From positions 2,536,192-2,600,191 of the forward strand of contig NW_004955402.1 in assembly GCF_000276665.1 (NCBI RefSeq): a stretch of DNA of 64,000 nucleotides. Reading direction: 5' to 3'. This document shows positions 24,501-32,480 of this stretch, piece by piece (the stretch's first letter is position 1; every line of letters begins with the position of its first letter). Under the pieces are notes generated by a model. The model was given only the letters and a program-made list of their open reading frames with translations. It was not told the origin of the DNA and did not search any database. This DNA comes from Chinchilla lanigera. Its lineage: Eukaryota > Chordata > Mammalia > Rodentia > Chinchillidae. The position numbers were made by a program, and so were the translations under genes.

Positions 24501-27500
24501 GATATAATGTCCCCCTAGAAGTCCTGATACAAATGCTTATTCTGTCTTTATACCAGATTCTCAAAGATCTTCCAGCCTTCACAGAACACTGGGGTCTGTT
24601 AGCACTGCCCAGTTTGCATCCCTGGGCCTGAGGGTTGAGTGCACACCGAGCTGACGGTGGTTCTGTCCCTGCATTCCACCCCACTTCAAATGAGCAAGAA
24701 AAGAAAAGCGTCACGAGAGCAAGCCATCATGTCTGGCAGCTGACGTATTTTCTTTTTTTAATTTGGCAGACTTGGGGTTGAAACCAGGACTTTCACACTG
24801 AACTGCAGCCCCAGCCCTTTAAACAGTTTTTTTTTTTTAAACTTTGAGATGGAACCTCACCAAGCGGCCCAAGTTAGGTTCAAATTTAAGATTCTCTTGC
24901 CTCAGCCTCCCAGAGAGCTGGGCTGTAGGCCTGCACCACCACCCTTGGTTAGCATCTTTTTTGTGGTTCTCTTCCTTGCTTTGGTGACCTGAAACCTCCC
25001 CGGCTTTAGGTGTGGGTTCCAGGAACTAGGAGCTTGCTCCTCTTGCACAGAAAGCCCGTCTTCTAGTGGAGTGGAAGTGGTCAGTGAGCTTCTTACACCG
25101 AGAGAGGCGTGATTTTCCCTTCACCCTCACAGAGCTTACTGCATTTTTCAAGCAATCAGTGCCATGGACTCAGCACATTGCAAGTGGAAAGTAACTTGAG
25201 GAGAGTGGAGCTCACGTTCCTCCACACTTGGAGGCTGGCGAGCCAGGACGCGGGCCGGGCACCAGACCCCAAGGGCAGGGCAGGGCAGGGGCAGAGCCCA
25301 GGTGCTGGGTGCCTGGCCTGTTGCAGAGTGTTCCTGTGGTCCCTCCCCCTCGGCCTTTGCCTGGCTTAGGTGGAAAACTCGTATGTAGACGTTTAACGCA
25401 GGGGGGGCGCTGATGTCCTCCTTGCGGGCTGCTTCGCATAGGTAAAGAGATCGAGTGACAGGTCACATTTGTAAGTGAATGCAACCTGGAGAAAATAATT
25501 GATTTTTTGTTGTTGTTTTGGGGTTTTGTCTTTGCTTTTTGAGGCAGGGTTGCACAGTATAGTCTGGGCTGGCCCTGAGCTCCTCCTCACCCTTGATCCT
25601 CTGCCTGTGTCTCCTGTGCTGGGATTACAGTTGTACCACCACCCTGAGCTTAACAAATGTTCGTACTTTAAAGATTCCTGTTAGCGCGTTTCTGTTTCGG
25701 CATTCTTTTCCAGGGGTTGTTTGCAAAAATATTTTCCTGTTTTTAAGTTGCCAGTTATACACACAAATTTCATGTTTTTTATCCAAGATGGGCAGACAGG
25801 AATCCCCAAGAAGTGGGGGGGCGGGGGCATGCAAGGTGGCCTTTGACACACGCAGGTGTCAGTGAACTGGGATCAAGGGTGCAGAGGCACAAAGCGGTAG
25901 GGTCAGTGATTCCTAAAGATGGTTTTCTTCATAAAGGAAGGGGAAATGATGGCTGTGCAGGGATTTAAAGAACTTGCCACATTTTGGATATGTAGTCAAC
26001 GTTTCAACTTAATGTCCATTACTTCTACCCTATTGTGGTGTAAGTTTTGAATGGACAGTGAGTCCGAGAGTTTTGTGGCTTAACTTGCTAACGCAGCTCT
26101 CATCTCTGTAGTGGAAAGTGCGGAGGACCTTAGCCTTCTCCATCCATGAGCTCGCAGTCATCCTTGGGGACCAACTGACAGCTGCAGATCTGGTTCCAAT
26201 TTTTAATGGATTTTTAAAAGACCTCGATGAAGTCAGGATTGGTGTCCTTAAACACTTGCATGATTTTCTGAAGGTAACTTTTAAATTCTTTTGGAAAGAA
26301 ACATTGCAGATTCCATTGTAAACCTAGAATCTCTATTTTTAGTGATCACAGGGATTCTTTTGGTCTTTTGTAAGGACACAAACCAGTGCATTGATGGTAA
26401 GATACAACTTAGAAAGAAAAACAGATCAGATCAGCTTTCCTTATGTCATTTTAATTTTAAAATTTAAAAATTATGCTATAGTTCATTGTTAAATGATGTT
26501 AGGCTGTGGAGATGAATACTTGTACCTTTTTATTTTTCAAAATTACTGACTGAAATACGTTAGAAGCATCTGCGACCTTCAGTTGGAGACCATGTGTGGT
26601 GCTTCTGGGCTTCCTGCCCTTTTGCCATGAGGTCCTGCTGCCTGGAGTGAAGGATTTGGCCTTTGACAAATGGCTTATGCTGGAAAGACTCTTCTTTCTT
26701 AGACTTGCACTTTGAATTGACTCCATAGCTCTAAGCTTTGAGTTACAGAAGTAATCATAATTTCTTTTAAGTTACAGTATTTTATATAGATTATATTAAA
26801 ATTTCTTTAAGTGTTCAGTGATTTCCTTTATGACTTCTGTCACCTCGTCTTGGAAAACAGCCATTGAATGTAAATGTTGCATCTCTTGCTGCGGAGGCTG
26901 AGACCAGGCCTGTTCTCTGCACCTTTGGGCATCTGCGAGGCCCTGGGTGTAGTTTCTCCAAGCCTTGGGCCCTTGATGCTGGTGACCAGCTTGTGGGCAG
27001 GCTCATCACACCCAAGGGGGCTGTTCTGGGTCTTTCCGGATGTGTCATGCAGGCGTGTGAGCCAGGTGTCTGCCCTCGCGAGTGATGTCCCAGAGCTGCT
27101 CACGCACAGCTCTGGCCCTGCATGGCTTGCGCCATGGCGGTGGCTCCCACGTGGGCGCTGGAGTGGCCTGGTCTCGAGTGAGCGAAGCTGCCCCCCTTGA
27201 AAACTTTGTAACATTGGTGCAGACTATAGGATTTCCCATTCCTGTCGTGTGTGGAAACATCGCATCAGGTCCTGGCAACCTTGGAAGCCGTCCTGTGTAT
27301 CTGTCTGGCCTGCTCTCATTGTACAGGCAGTTTTTTTTTACCTGCCCAGCCTGGAGGCAGCCACATCTCCACCCCACAGCCCTTGGCCTCCAAGGCCATG
27401 GCCCTGGGTCCTTGCTGTTGGGCCTTCTCAGGAGGCAGGGGCTAAGGGGTGGTTTGGCCTGGTTTTACATGATTGGGTTCATTTTTTTTTTAACCAATAC

Positions 27501-30500
27501 ACGAAACCACGAGACCTATTCACAGGCTGTTGCGTGCCATGTTAGCACAGTGTGTCTGGTGTGGCGTGTCCCTCAGAGAGACACGGCCACTTCTGCCTTA
27601 GTTCACACTGACAGGAACTACTTCCGGTGCCACCCCGTTTCGTCTTCCCCACTTCCTGTTTCTTTTCCTTTCTCAAGGTGACAGCCGTTTGAAGTAACAT
27701 TTGTGCACTTAGCTGTTTGCTGGGCTCAGATGGCCCCAGTCCCGTCACTGCAGCCTTGTGTCGCGAAGGGTGGGCCAGGTCACCCTCAGCCCTGAGAAGG
27801 TGCCCAGGGCACCAAGGCCAGGCAGGGCTGCTTTCCCATAGGTCTGCTGTGTAGCTGGCAGTCAGGTTTGTTCCGCTGGCTGTCAAGTGGGAGGGCTTCC
27901 TCTTGGTGACGGTAAACTTGCTTTTTCCATTTTGGTGGAGCAGTTCCTGGGTATGTGCACCAATCACCCAGGGGGTGTACCTTACTGTGCCACCCCGGGT
28001 CACACTCCTGATGAGTCGCAGTCACACCCAGGCTTCCGGGCCAGGATGAGCTGTGCCCTGGGGCAGCCCGGAGGAGGTGGTGACTCGTGAAGGTGGAAGG
28101 GACTTGGGGGGATTCGTTGATTAATTTAAAAGCATTAAATACAGGTGCCAAATTTCTTCTTTGGAAGAGCTGCCCATGTTACTTACAGTCCATTCCCAAG
28201 CAGTCTAGTACAAGGAACGACATTTATGCTTCGTCCTGAAAAAATAAAAGTATTTCTTTGTTGTTACTTCAGCTTCTTCATATTGACAAAAGAAGAGAGT
28301 ATCTGTATCAACTCCAGGAGTTTTTGGTGACAGATAATAGTAGAAACTGGCGCTTCCGAGCCGAGTTGGCCGAGTAAGTCCTGCAAGCTCCCTACTGCCT
28401 GGGGCGATGTCCTGAGAGTTCTGTACCCCGTGAGCTCTGTGCTAGTTGTGTCCCTCCTCTTCCCTGGGTCCTGCCTGCTGCCGGCTGTGAGTGCGGCATC
28501 AGGATTGTTGTGGATGGCTCGTGTCCTTCCTTCTTGCTGGGGGCTGCAGGCTTCTCCGGCGACAGCCTCCTGCCTCAGCCTTGCGCTGCCCTGTGCTGCG
28601 CCTGCCAGCAGGGGCTCACGTCTCTCCGGGGTAGGCGGGTCTCCATTTGGGCAGGGCCTAGGGAGCATCCAGTTGCTTGCCACTGTCCTCTGTCTGCCTG
28701 CCACTGTCTACCTTTTAAAGGACCTCTTGGCACTTTTTGTGACCTGGGGTGGTGTGGGGTTAATGGCAAAAAGAGGACTAACACGTGCCCTAGCCGGGCT
28801 AGCCAGCTGCCGGTGACAGCCTGAGCTGTGTTTCGCCCAGCTGTGTCTCACCGGGTGACCCAAGTATGGTGCCTCTCCAGCAGGGGTGTGGCCTCTCTAG
28901 GGAGCAATGTCATGGGGTACCAGAAGTCCTGGGTTCCCTCCAAGGGGGTAGAACACTGCAGGCTGTCCCATCCCGCCCCACCCCGCCCCGCCGAGCAGCT
29001 GTCCCCAGGCAGCCTAGGCTTTCCCACCAAAAACCCTCACTGGGGGCTGGCGCTTCTAGGATGTCTGGAAACCAGCATGGCTTCCCTCCCGCCCTGTGTC
29101 TGTTTCATGTGCTGTGACGCAGCACCCATGTCAGTAAGGTGTAAAAGAAGCGGCCTTGTTCGGCTCACGACCCCGGCTGCAAAGTGCTGACCACACGGTG
29201 CTGCCGTTGCCCAGTGACACAGCACTGGAGAGGCAGAAAGGAATTGGCTTCACCGACTCGTTCCTGCAGACCCTACGCTTCTGTCTGCTCACTCTGGGAA
29301 GTTCCCCTCCTCTCAGGACAGTCACACTGGGGACTGGGCTTCCAGCACGTGAACCCCAGGGGTGCCACATCCACATGCAGCAGATGAGCAGCTGGTAGCC
29401 TTCACCAGGCTCTTCGGCAAATTCACACGTTTGAGGCTGGCCTGGGCAATTGAGTGAGACCCCATCTCAAAAGAGGCCTGGGGGTATAGTTCAGGGGCAG
29501 AGCTCTTGCCTAGCGTGCATGACCCTGGGTTCAGTCTGTTACTGGAAAAATAAAATCTGACAGCCCTGTCCCCCTCGGATGCAGGGAGCAGGAGACACTT
29601 GTGCGTTTGCTCGGTGCCAGCGCCGGAGAGGGCGAGGCCTGCTTCGCGGGCTCCTCAGCACCTAGTGTTACAGAGTGTTTAGACATTAACTACATGCAAA
29701 CTCGGTTGAGTTCTCACTGTCTTTGTAGACAGCTGATCTTGCTTCTCGAGCTGTACAGCCCCAGAGATGTTTACGACTATCTGCGCCCCATTGCCCTGAA
29801 CCTGTGTGCAGACAAAGTGTCCTCCGTCCGCTGGATTTCCTACAAGCTGGTACGTTGTCACCAGGTCTCCAAGTGTCTGATGGCACCAGGTGTGGGTCCC
29901 CGGTGGGTGCTCCTCTCTCCCTCTGCTTCCTGCAGGTCAGCGAGATGGTGAAGAAGCTGCACATGGCCTCACCCCCCACTTTTGGCACAGACCTCATCCG
30001 GGAGCTGGTGGAGAACTTCGGCAGGTGCCCGCGCTGGTCGGGCCGCCAGGCCTTCGTCTTCGTGTGCCAGGTGAGAGGGCTCCGTGCTGCTGCTCCACCC
30101 TCTAGCCAAGCACATCCCATCCCGTGGGTACCGTGTGTCCCAGGGTGTCTGTGCCACCCTGGACACCTGTGGAGACGTCCATACTCTGGAGCACACAGCT
30201 TGCAGGTGCCAGCCTGCAGCACCAGTTGCTCTCTAAAGAGCAGCTTCAAAGCGGTCTAGGCAGAGAGGCGTCATTTTTAAAAACGTGTATCCTTAGTATT
30301 CACTGTCAATCGACGCAGAAATTGTCCGTACCTGTGGGGTGGCATGTGCCGTCCCAGGTTCTGTGTACACGGGTGTGAGCCGGGGCACACGCCTCTGTCC
30401 CTGAAAGTCCGGTGTGTGTCAGGGGATCCCCAACTGTCACCCCCTGCCAGGTGTACCGGCACGCATCCCACCTGTCAGACTACGTGTCACACACACCTGC

Positions 30501-31693
30501 TGCTGTCCCCCTCCCGGTGGTGGCACTTCGGTTCAAGCCCAGGCACTTGGGAGACTGCTTACAAGGTGCTCCCCACAGTCGAAACCCCGAACCCTCCCAA
30601 AGGTGCTGGCTGTGCTTCGCCGGCCGCGCGCTGACGCCCCCGGCTCTCTCCCCTAGACTGTCATTGAGGACGACTGCCTCCCCATGGACCAGTTCGCTGT
30701 GCACCTCATGCCACACTTGCTCACCTTGGCCAACGACAGGGTTCCAAACGTCAGGGTGCTGCTCGCCAAGACGCTGAGACAGACGCTGCTGGAGAAAGGT
30801 AGGGGGCGGCACCGAGTGTGAGCCTTGTGCGCCATGCAGGCGGGAGGCCGAAGCCAAGTGGGACGTGGGGCGCAGGGTCTGCTCCACAGCTGCTTCTGAG
30901 GACGTGAGGGAGAGGCCGTCGAGTGGGTACACTGCTCCTGCGCAGGGGCCCTTGCCCTGTCGTTAGCATTGTTCTAGCTGGCCCCAGTGTGCAGCTGGAG
31001 GCCCAGGTCACATGCTGCTCCACTCCACCGAGCAGAAGCTCCGTGCCCCAAGGCCATGCGCACGGTAGCTCCGGAGCCTCCAATGTAGTTCTGACTTGCA
31101 CTGGGGAGGGCAGCACGGGAGGCAGTGATGAAGCGCAGACAGCAGACGAGGAGGGCTGCTTTTCTCCTTGCCATTCGTGTGAGGTTTTTAGAGAGCAGTA
31201 AAAGCAAAATGGCGAGGGAAGACTGGTTTGGTTTTTAGAGAGGCAGAGAGAGCACACACACAGCTGGTATTGGGAAGCATTTTCCTTTGCTAAGAAACCT
31301 AATGTTTTAAGTCCCTGATGAGTTAAATGTTCCTTAGTTCCCGTAAACGTCATGAGATTTCGTGTCATGAAAATAGTCCAGAGAAATCTCACAGCCCTCA
31401 CTGTCAGGGCTTCTTCCTCCGGCAGATCACTCAGGGTGTGACTGGCTGTGTCCCGTGTCGGTAATGACTCTTTCCACTTGGCCCCTGGCTGCCACCCACC
31501 TCAGACTAACCCAGGTGTTGTCGTTGCAGAGTACTTCCTCGCCTCTGCCAGCTGCCACCAGGAGGCTGTGGAGCAGACCATCATGGCCCTGCAGATGGAC
31601 CAGGACAGCGACGTCAAGTACTTCGCCAGCACCCACCCTGCCAGCACCAAGATCTCCGAAGATGCCATGAGCACGGCCTCTTCAACCTACTAG
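3410..31693 (+). CDS. PPP4R1: PPP4R1, protein phosphatase 4 regulatory subunit 1 (3' part; 16 coding exons)
   Basis: Exons are 3410-3552, 4120-4266, 6971-7078, 7222-7287, 7907-8065, 10440-10567, 16988-17496, 21011-21183, 22418-22513, 23861-24046, 26112-26273, 28273-28373, 29729-29849, 29936-30070, 30657-30798 and 31530-31693. They join in frame to 2540 coding bases (846 residues plus stop TAG). Conceptual translation follows human PPP4R1 (950 aa, from memory) from about residue 99 to the end, so roughly 98 N-terminal residues are outside the window. The family is known as a HEAT-repeat scaffold that binds the catalytic subunit PPP4C and directs PP4 to substrates; in T cells it is reported to restrain NF-kB by dephosphorylating IKK. 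HEAT-type helices occupy the N-terminal and C-terminal parts, separated by a long acidic, poorly conserved linker (exons 10440-10567 through 22418-22513). All acceptors are AG; all donors are GT except one GC at 22514. It converges with RALBP1. No frameshift or internal stop was found. Confidence 0.96.
3922..4025 (-). mobile_element. ID-type tRNA-derived SINE
   Basis: This minus-strand copy has a T-rich tail at left and GAGCTAAATCCCCAGCCC (A-box side) at right. Target-site duplications CAGATTTATAAAGATC (3906-3921) and CAGATTTATAAAAATC (4026-4041) differ at one base. It sits about 95 bases upstream of a PPP4R1 exon. Confidence 0.9.
4120..4266 (+). CDS. PPP4R1: PPP4R1 exon, HEAT repeats (about 147-195)
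   Basis: The acceptor is CTCCTGTAG and the donor is GCT|GTAAGT. Its 49 codons include [20 protein letters not shown] and [17 protein letters not shown], essentially identical to human. An ID SINE with target-site duplication ends only about 95 bases upstream. Confidence 0.95.
5139..5294 (-). mobile_element. B1 SINE (with internal duplication)
   Basis: Antisense TTTTTGAGACAAGG at left, GGCTGGCCTCAAACTCATGG, and CTACCATGCCTAGC at right. The tandem pair GGTTGGCCTTGAACTCACT / GGCTGGCCTCAAACTCATG marks the internal duplication. CTCAGTGATTTA and CTCAGTGGTATTT flank it. Confidence 0.87.
6023..6188 (-). mobile_element. B1 SINE (with internal duplication)
   Basis: Long T-run, TTTTTGAGACAGGGTCTCAG, two GGCTGGCCTTGAGCTCAC-like units and GGATTACAGGTGTGCGCC. 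Flanks GTAGCTTTCTT and GCAGCCTTCTT resemble a target-site duplication. Confidence 0.9.
6971..7078 (+). CDS. PPP4R1: PPP4R1 exon, HEAT repeats (about 196-231)
   Basis: The acceptor is CCTGTTGTAG and the donor is AAG|GTATTG. It has 36 codons, from [17 protein letters not shown] to CRMFHVRK, matching human throughout. Confidence 0.95.
7222..7287 (+). CDS. PPP4R1: PPP4R1 exon, HEAT repeats (about 232-253)
   Basis: This small exon of 22 codons, [13 protein letters not shown] to ATEEML, has acceptor TTGTTGTCAG and donor TTG|GTAAGC. It is too short to stand out by length but is in frame with both neighbours. Confidence 0.95.
7907..8065 (+). CDS. PPP4R1: PPP4R1 exon, HEAT repeats (about 254-306)
   Basis: It has 53 codons, from [20 protein letters not shown] to [12 protein letters not shown]. 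The acceptor is CTCTGGCATAG and the donor is TGG|GTATGA. The repeated VRKAC/VR-type turn is typical of HEAT repeats. Confidence 0.95.
8104..8200 (+). mobile_element. ID-type SINE with near-perfect target-site duplication
   Basis: It starts GGGGCTGGGGATTTAGCTCA and carries GGTCGTGAGTTCAATTC (B-box side), with an A-rich AATAAATG-type tail. ATAAAATTATACTTTT flanks both ends, so insertion is recent. Confidence 0.9.
8259..8450 (+). mobile_element. B1-ID dimeric SINE
   Basis: B1 half (GCCTGACATGGTGAAACG to GTGAGACTCTGTCTCAA) then ID half (GGCCAGGGACATGGCTCAGT to CCCCGGGTTCAGC). Both halves are diverged. Confidence 0.75.
9078..9162 (-). mobile_element. ID-type SINE, minus strand
   Basis: T-run, GGTACTTGGAATGGAACAC, CTTGCCAGGCAGGCACTGTA and GAGCTATATCCTCAGCCC. 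It is degraded, with only weak duplication at the ends. Confidence 0.78.
9298..9388 (+). mobile_element. B1 SINE, 3'-truncated
   Basis: ACTGGGCTTGGTGGTGCGTG to AGTTCGAGGCCGTGTGTG; the element stops before its tail. It is immediately followed by an oppositely oriented B1. Confidence 0.75.
9392..9512 (-). mobile_element. B1 SINE, inverted relative to its left neighbour
   Basis: TTATTTTGAGGCAGAGTTTG to GGGATTACGAGTGTGCACTA and CATGCCCAGCTC on the plus strand, i.e. antisense B1 without the internal duplication. Confidence 0.8.
9550..9664 (+). mobile_element. ID-type SINE with perfect 18-base target-site duplication
   Basis: TAGAAATACTAGAGAAGC occurs at 9532-9549 and 9665-9682. The body has the ATTTAGCTTAGCGGC A box, the GGTCGTGAGTTCAG B-box region and an A-rich tail. 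The perfect duplication implies a young insertion. Confidence 0.93.
10191..10393 (+). mobile_element. B1-ID dimeric SINE with triplicated A-box segment
   Basis: B1 half (GGTGGTGCACACCTCTAATC to GAGACCTTGTCTCAAAA), then an ID half in which AAGATGTAGCTC is repeated three times exactly (10315-10350) before GGATCCAATCCCCATACC. Confidence 0.78.
10420..10437 (+). repeat. (TTCC)n microsatellite forming a splice acceptor tract
   Basis: Four TTCC units run into TAG|G at the start of the PPP4R1 exon at 10440. Confidence 0.9.
10440..10567 (+). CDS. PPP4R1: PPP4R1 exon, end of N-terminal HEAT block and start of acidic linker
   Basis: It has 42 codons plus two bases, beginning [20 protein letters not shown] and ending in an acidic, serine-rich stretch ([12 protein letters not shown]). 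The acceptor polypyrimidine tract is a (TTCC)n microsatellite; the donor is TAG|GTATAA. Confidence 0.94.
12936..12985 (+). mobile_element. MIR/L2-like 3' end (ancient)
   Basis: CTGGGCCTGGCACATAGTTG followed by AT-rich ATTTATTAATCTTAAATAAA resembles the conserved 3' end of mammalian MIR/L2 elements. This is short and uncertain. Confidence 0.4.
14160..14318 (+). mobile_element. B1 SINE (with internal duplication)
   Basis: ACTGAGTGTGGTGGTGCATA, GTTCGAGGCCAGCCTGGGCT, repeated as AATTCAAGGCCAGCATGGAC, then GAGATTCTGTCTCAAAAAAC. Confidence 0.88.
14742..14828 (+). mobile_element. ID-type SINE
   Basis: AGGGCTAAGGATTTAGCTC to GGTTCGATCTCTGGTACC followed by an A tail. It uses the older CCTGGGTTCGA form in the B box. 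Confidence 0.85.
15161..15318 (-). mobile_element. B1-ID dimeric SINE (antisense)
   Basis: Short ID remnant (GGGCTGGAAATGGAATCCAA) then antisense B1 (TTTTGAGACAGAATTTCGCT to GGGATTACAGGCATTCCCC). Confidence 0.65.
16255..16302 (+). mobile_element. MIR/L2-like 3' end (ancient)
   Basis: CTAGTAGGTGCTCAGTAAAT and GCTTAATTGAATAAA resemble the common MIR/L2 3' consensus. Only this end is recognisable. Confidence 0.4.
16988..17496 (+). CDS. PPP4R1: PPP4R1 large exon, low-complexity acidic linker
   Basis: This is the largest coding exon (509 bases). The acceptor is CAATGAAACAG and the donor is AAAG|GTAGGA. The first half ([14 protein letters not shown] onward) is proline-, serine- and glutamate-rich and differs strongly from human. 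The second half recovers strong identity from [20 protein letters not shown] through [16 protein letters not shown] to DDPDVK. The exon is open throughout in the joined frame. Confidence 0.94.
17497..21010 (+). other. PPP4R1: PPP4R1 intron without recognisable repeats
   Basis: About 3.5 kb in which no SINE, LTR or L1 segment was identified, unusual compared with the SINE-rich neighbouring introns. Short open frames on both strands look random. Confidence 0.55.
21011..21183 (+). CDS. PPP4R1: PPP4R1 exon, linker
   Basis: It begins after CCTCCTGCAG, completes the split Ala codon and encodes [20 protein letters not shown] through [20 protein letters not shown]. The donor is GAG|GTAACG. It is moderately conserved with human. 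Confidence 0.94.
22418..22513 (+). CDS. PPP4R1: PPP4R1 exon, linker; uses a GC donor
   Basis: It has 32 codons, [20 protein letters not shown] to EERRPKVQ, with acceptor TCCTCACAG. The reading frame and homology require the exon to end at CAG followed by GCAAGT, so this is a GC-AG intron. The rest of that donor matches the consensus perfectly, as is usual for functional GC donors. Confidence 0.93.
22724..23044 (-). other. Unidentified minus-strand ORF of 106 codons in a PPP4R1 intron
   Basis: I do not recognise it. The second half (about residues 45-106) reads like a compact folded protein: [57 protein letters not shown]. It has balanced composition and no repeats, unlike other random frames in this intron. 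No poly(A) tail or target-site duplication was seen. It could be an old processed pseudogene, an exon of an antisense gene, or chance. Confidence 0.3.
23861..24046 (+). CDS. PPP4R1: PPP4R1 exon, start of C-terminal HEAT block
   Basis: It has 62 codons, [20 protein letters not shown] through [13 protein letters not shown], almost identical to human. The acceptor is TCTCCACTAG and the donor is CAG|GTGAGT. Confidence 0.95.
24235..24388 (+). mobile_element. B1 SINE (with internal duplication)
   Basis: CTGGGCATAGCGGCACACAC to ACCCTGTCTCAAAAAGACAG plus A tail; the unit AGTTCGAGGCCAGCCTGGGC is repeated as AGTTCAAGGGCAGCCTGAAC. TTGGCTTCTCA and TTGCTTCTCA flank it. Confidence 0.9.
24749..24951 (-). 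mobile_element. B1-ID dimeric SINE (antisense)
   Basis: Antisense ID remnant (GGTTGAAACCAGGACTTTC, ACTGCAGCCCCAGCCC), T-run, then antisense B1 (TTTGAGATGGAACCTCACC to GCCTGCACCACCACCC). Confidence 0.7.
25502..25651 (-). mobile_element. B1 SINE (no internal duplication)
   Basis: TTTTTGAGGCAGGGTTGCAC, GTCTGGGCTGGCCCTGAGCT and GCTGGGATTACAGTTGTACC, in antisense order. Confidence 0.82.
26112..26273 (+). CDS. PPP4R1: PPP4R1 exon, C-terminal HEAT repeats
   Basis: It has 54 codons, [20 protein letters not shown] through [14 protein letters not shown]. The acceptor is ATCTCTGTAG and the donor is AAG|GTAACT. No difference from the human protein was noticed here. Confidence 0.95.
26274..28272 (+). 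other. PPP4R1: PPP4R1 intron without recognisable repeats
   Basis: About 2 kb, AT-rich at first and GC-rich from about 26870. Several overlapping frames up to 199 codons appear in the GC-rich part but none is protein-like. Nothing else was seen. Confidence 0.5.
28273..28373 (+). CDS. PPP4R1: PPP4R1 exon, C-terminal HEAT repeats
   Basis: It has 33 codons plus [22 protein letters not shown] to RFRAELA. The acceptor is TTACTTCAG and the donor is CGA|GTAAGT; the split Glu codon is completed by the next exon. Confidence 0.95.
28374..29728 (+). other. PPP4R1: PPP4R1 intron, GC-rich
   Basis: About 1.35 kb. It contains a C-rich run of CCCGCC-type repeats (28972-28993) and a partial B1-ID dimer (29424-29556). 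Nothing else was recognised. Confidence 0.5.
29424..29556 (+). mobile_element. Partial B1-ID dimeric SINE
   Basis: The 3' half of B1 (TTTGAGGCTGGCCTGGGCAA to GACCCCATCTCAAAA) joins an ID half (GGGGGTATAGTTCAGGGG to GACCCTGGGTTCAGTC). Confidence 0.72.
29729..29849 (+). CDS. PPP4R1: PPP4R1 exon, C-terminal HEAT repeats
   Basis: It encodes [20 protein letters not shown] through [10 protein letters not shown]. The acceptor is GTCTTTGTAG and the donor is CTG|GTACGT. The next intron is only 86 bases long. Confidence 0.95.
29936..30070 (+). CDS. PPP4R1: PPP4R1 exon, C-terminal HEAT repeats
   Basis: It has 45 codons, [20 protein letters not shown] through [11 protein letters not shown]. The acceptor is CTTCCTGCAG and the donor is CAG|GTGAGA. 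Confidence 0.95.
30657..30798 (+). CDS. PPP4R1: PPP4R1 exon, C-terminal HEAT repeats
   Basis: It encodes [20 protein letters not shown] through [14 protein letters not shown] plus one base. The acceptor is CTCCCCTAG and the donor is AAAG|GTAGGG. Confidence 0.95.
31530..31693 (+). CDS. PPP4R1: PPP4R1 last coding exon with stop codon
   Basis: It encodes [20 protein letters not shown] to the conserved C-terminus AMSTASSTY, then TAG at 31691-31693. The acceptor is GTCGTTGCAG. The exon continues into the 3' UTR. Confidence 0.96.
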
Positions 31694-32398
31694 TCAGCGC
31701 CAGCCTCAGGCCTGCTCCGGCGGGGGCGACAGCGACAGTGGGGCGGGCCACTCCTAGCCTGCTCGCCCCTCGAGGTTACGGTCAAGAGCAAGTACAGACG
31801 CTGTCTTACCTTGCCCGAAGGGAAAAGCATTTCTCAGTGGATTCTCACTGTCACCAAAGCCTTAACTCTCCTGTCTTCCCGACGGACTGATACTTGAAGG
31901 GCGGAGTGTTTTCCTCATGGGTGGGATGAGACTCCCAGAGACCTGCAGGGCTCTCTCCTGGATCTATTTAACAGCTGATGAATGAATTCTTGCAGCCAGA
32001 GCGACGCACGCCAGACGATGGGAAAGACCTTCAGTACTAGCCCGCCACCCGGCGCAGCCCGTGGATGGTTCCACACGGGCGGAAACAAGATTTGTGTGGC
32101 TTTCTCCCAAGGGCTTGATGCTAACACTAAAGTAGAATCTGATTTTAAAACTCTTAAATGCAGCATATTGCTGTGCACATTTGCAGAGTGTTTGCTCAGT
32201 ATCTCTATCCTGAGTTGTTCATGCTGGTCATGACTGGAAGGAAATTTCTCAGCGTGTCTGTCAGGTGTTTTGGACTGGATCATGGTCTGCTCTGAGGTGC
32301 GACTTCCTTCACACGCTGTGCGTCTGTGTGGCTACTCAGGAGTGCTGCAGTCCCGAATCATGCTGTCAGAATGGTCGTGGTACAAGTCCTCTTGTCCA

Positions 32399-32404
32399 AA
32401 TAAA
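32399..32404 (+). terminator. PPP4R1: PPP4R1 poly(A) signal, proximal (AATAAA)
   Basis: This canonical hexamer is followed about 30 bases later by a T/G-rich stretch (CTTGTTTTCTACTTGTCT), the usual downstream element. Confidence 0.7.
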
Positions 32405-32457
32405 ATTTATTAATGGGATCTATAAAGAGATGCATACTTGTTTTCTACTTGTCTATG

Positions 32458-32463
32458 AATAAA
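32458..32463 (+). terminator. PPP4R1: PPP4R1 poly(A) signal, distal (AATAAA)
   Basis: This second canonical hexamer lies 59 bases after the first, with GGTTTGTGACCTGT just downstream. Either signal could be used. Confidence 0.6.
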
Positions 32464-32480
32464 CACGGTTTGTGACCTGT

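Larger units (their letters stand above)
31694..32480 (+). other. PPP4R1: PPP4R1 3' untranslated region
   Basis: It runs from the stop codon to just past the second of two AATAAA hexamers. No interspersed repeat is seen inside it, fitting a conserved UTR of about 0.75-0.8 kb. The exact cleavage site is inferred. Confidence 0.75.

Noticed and set aside
27082..27681. Open frame of 199 codons in a PPP4R1 intron
   Set aside because: No similarity to known proteins was recognised, and overlapping open frames exist on both strands.
28972..28993. Promoter-type GC boxes (CCCGCC repeats)
   Set aside because: The run is short, deep inside PPP4R1, and no transcription start or CpG island surrounds it.
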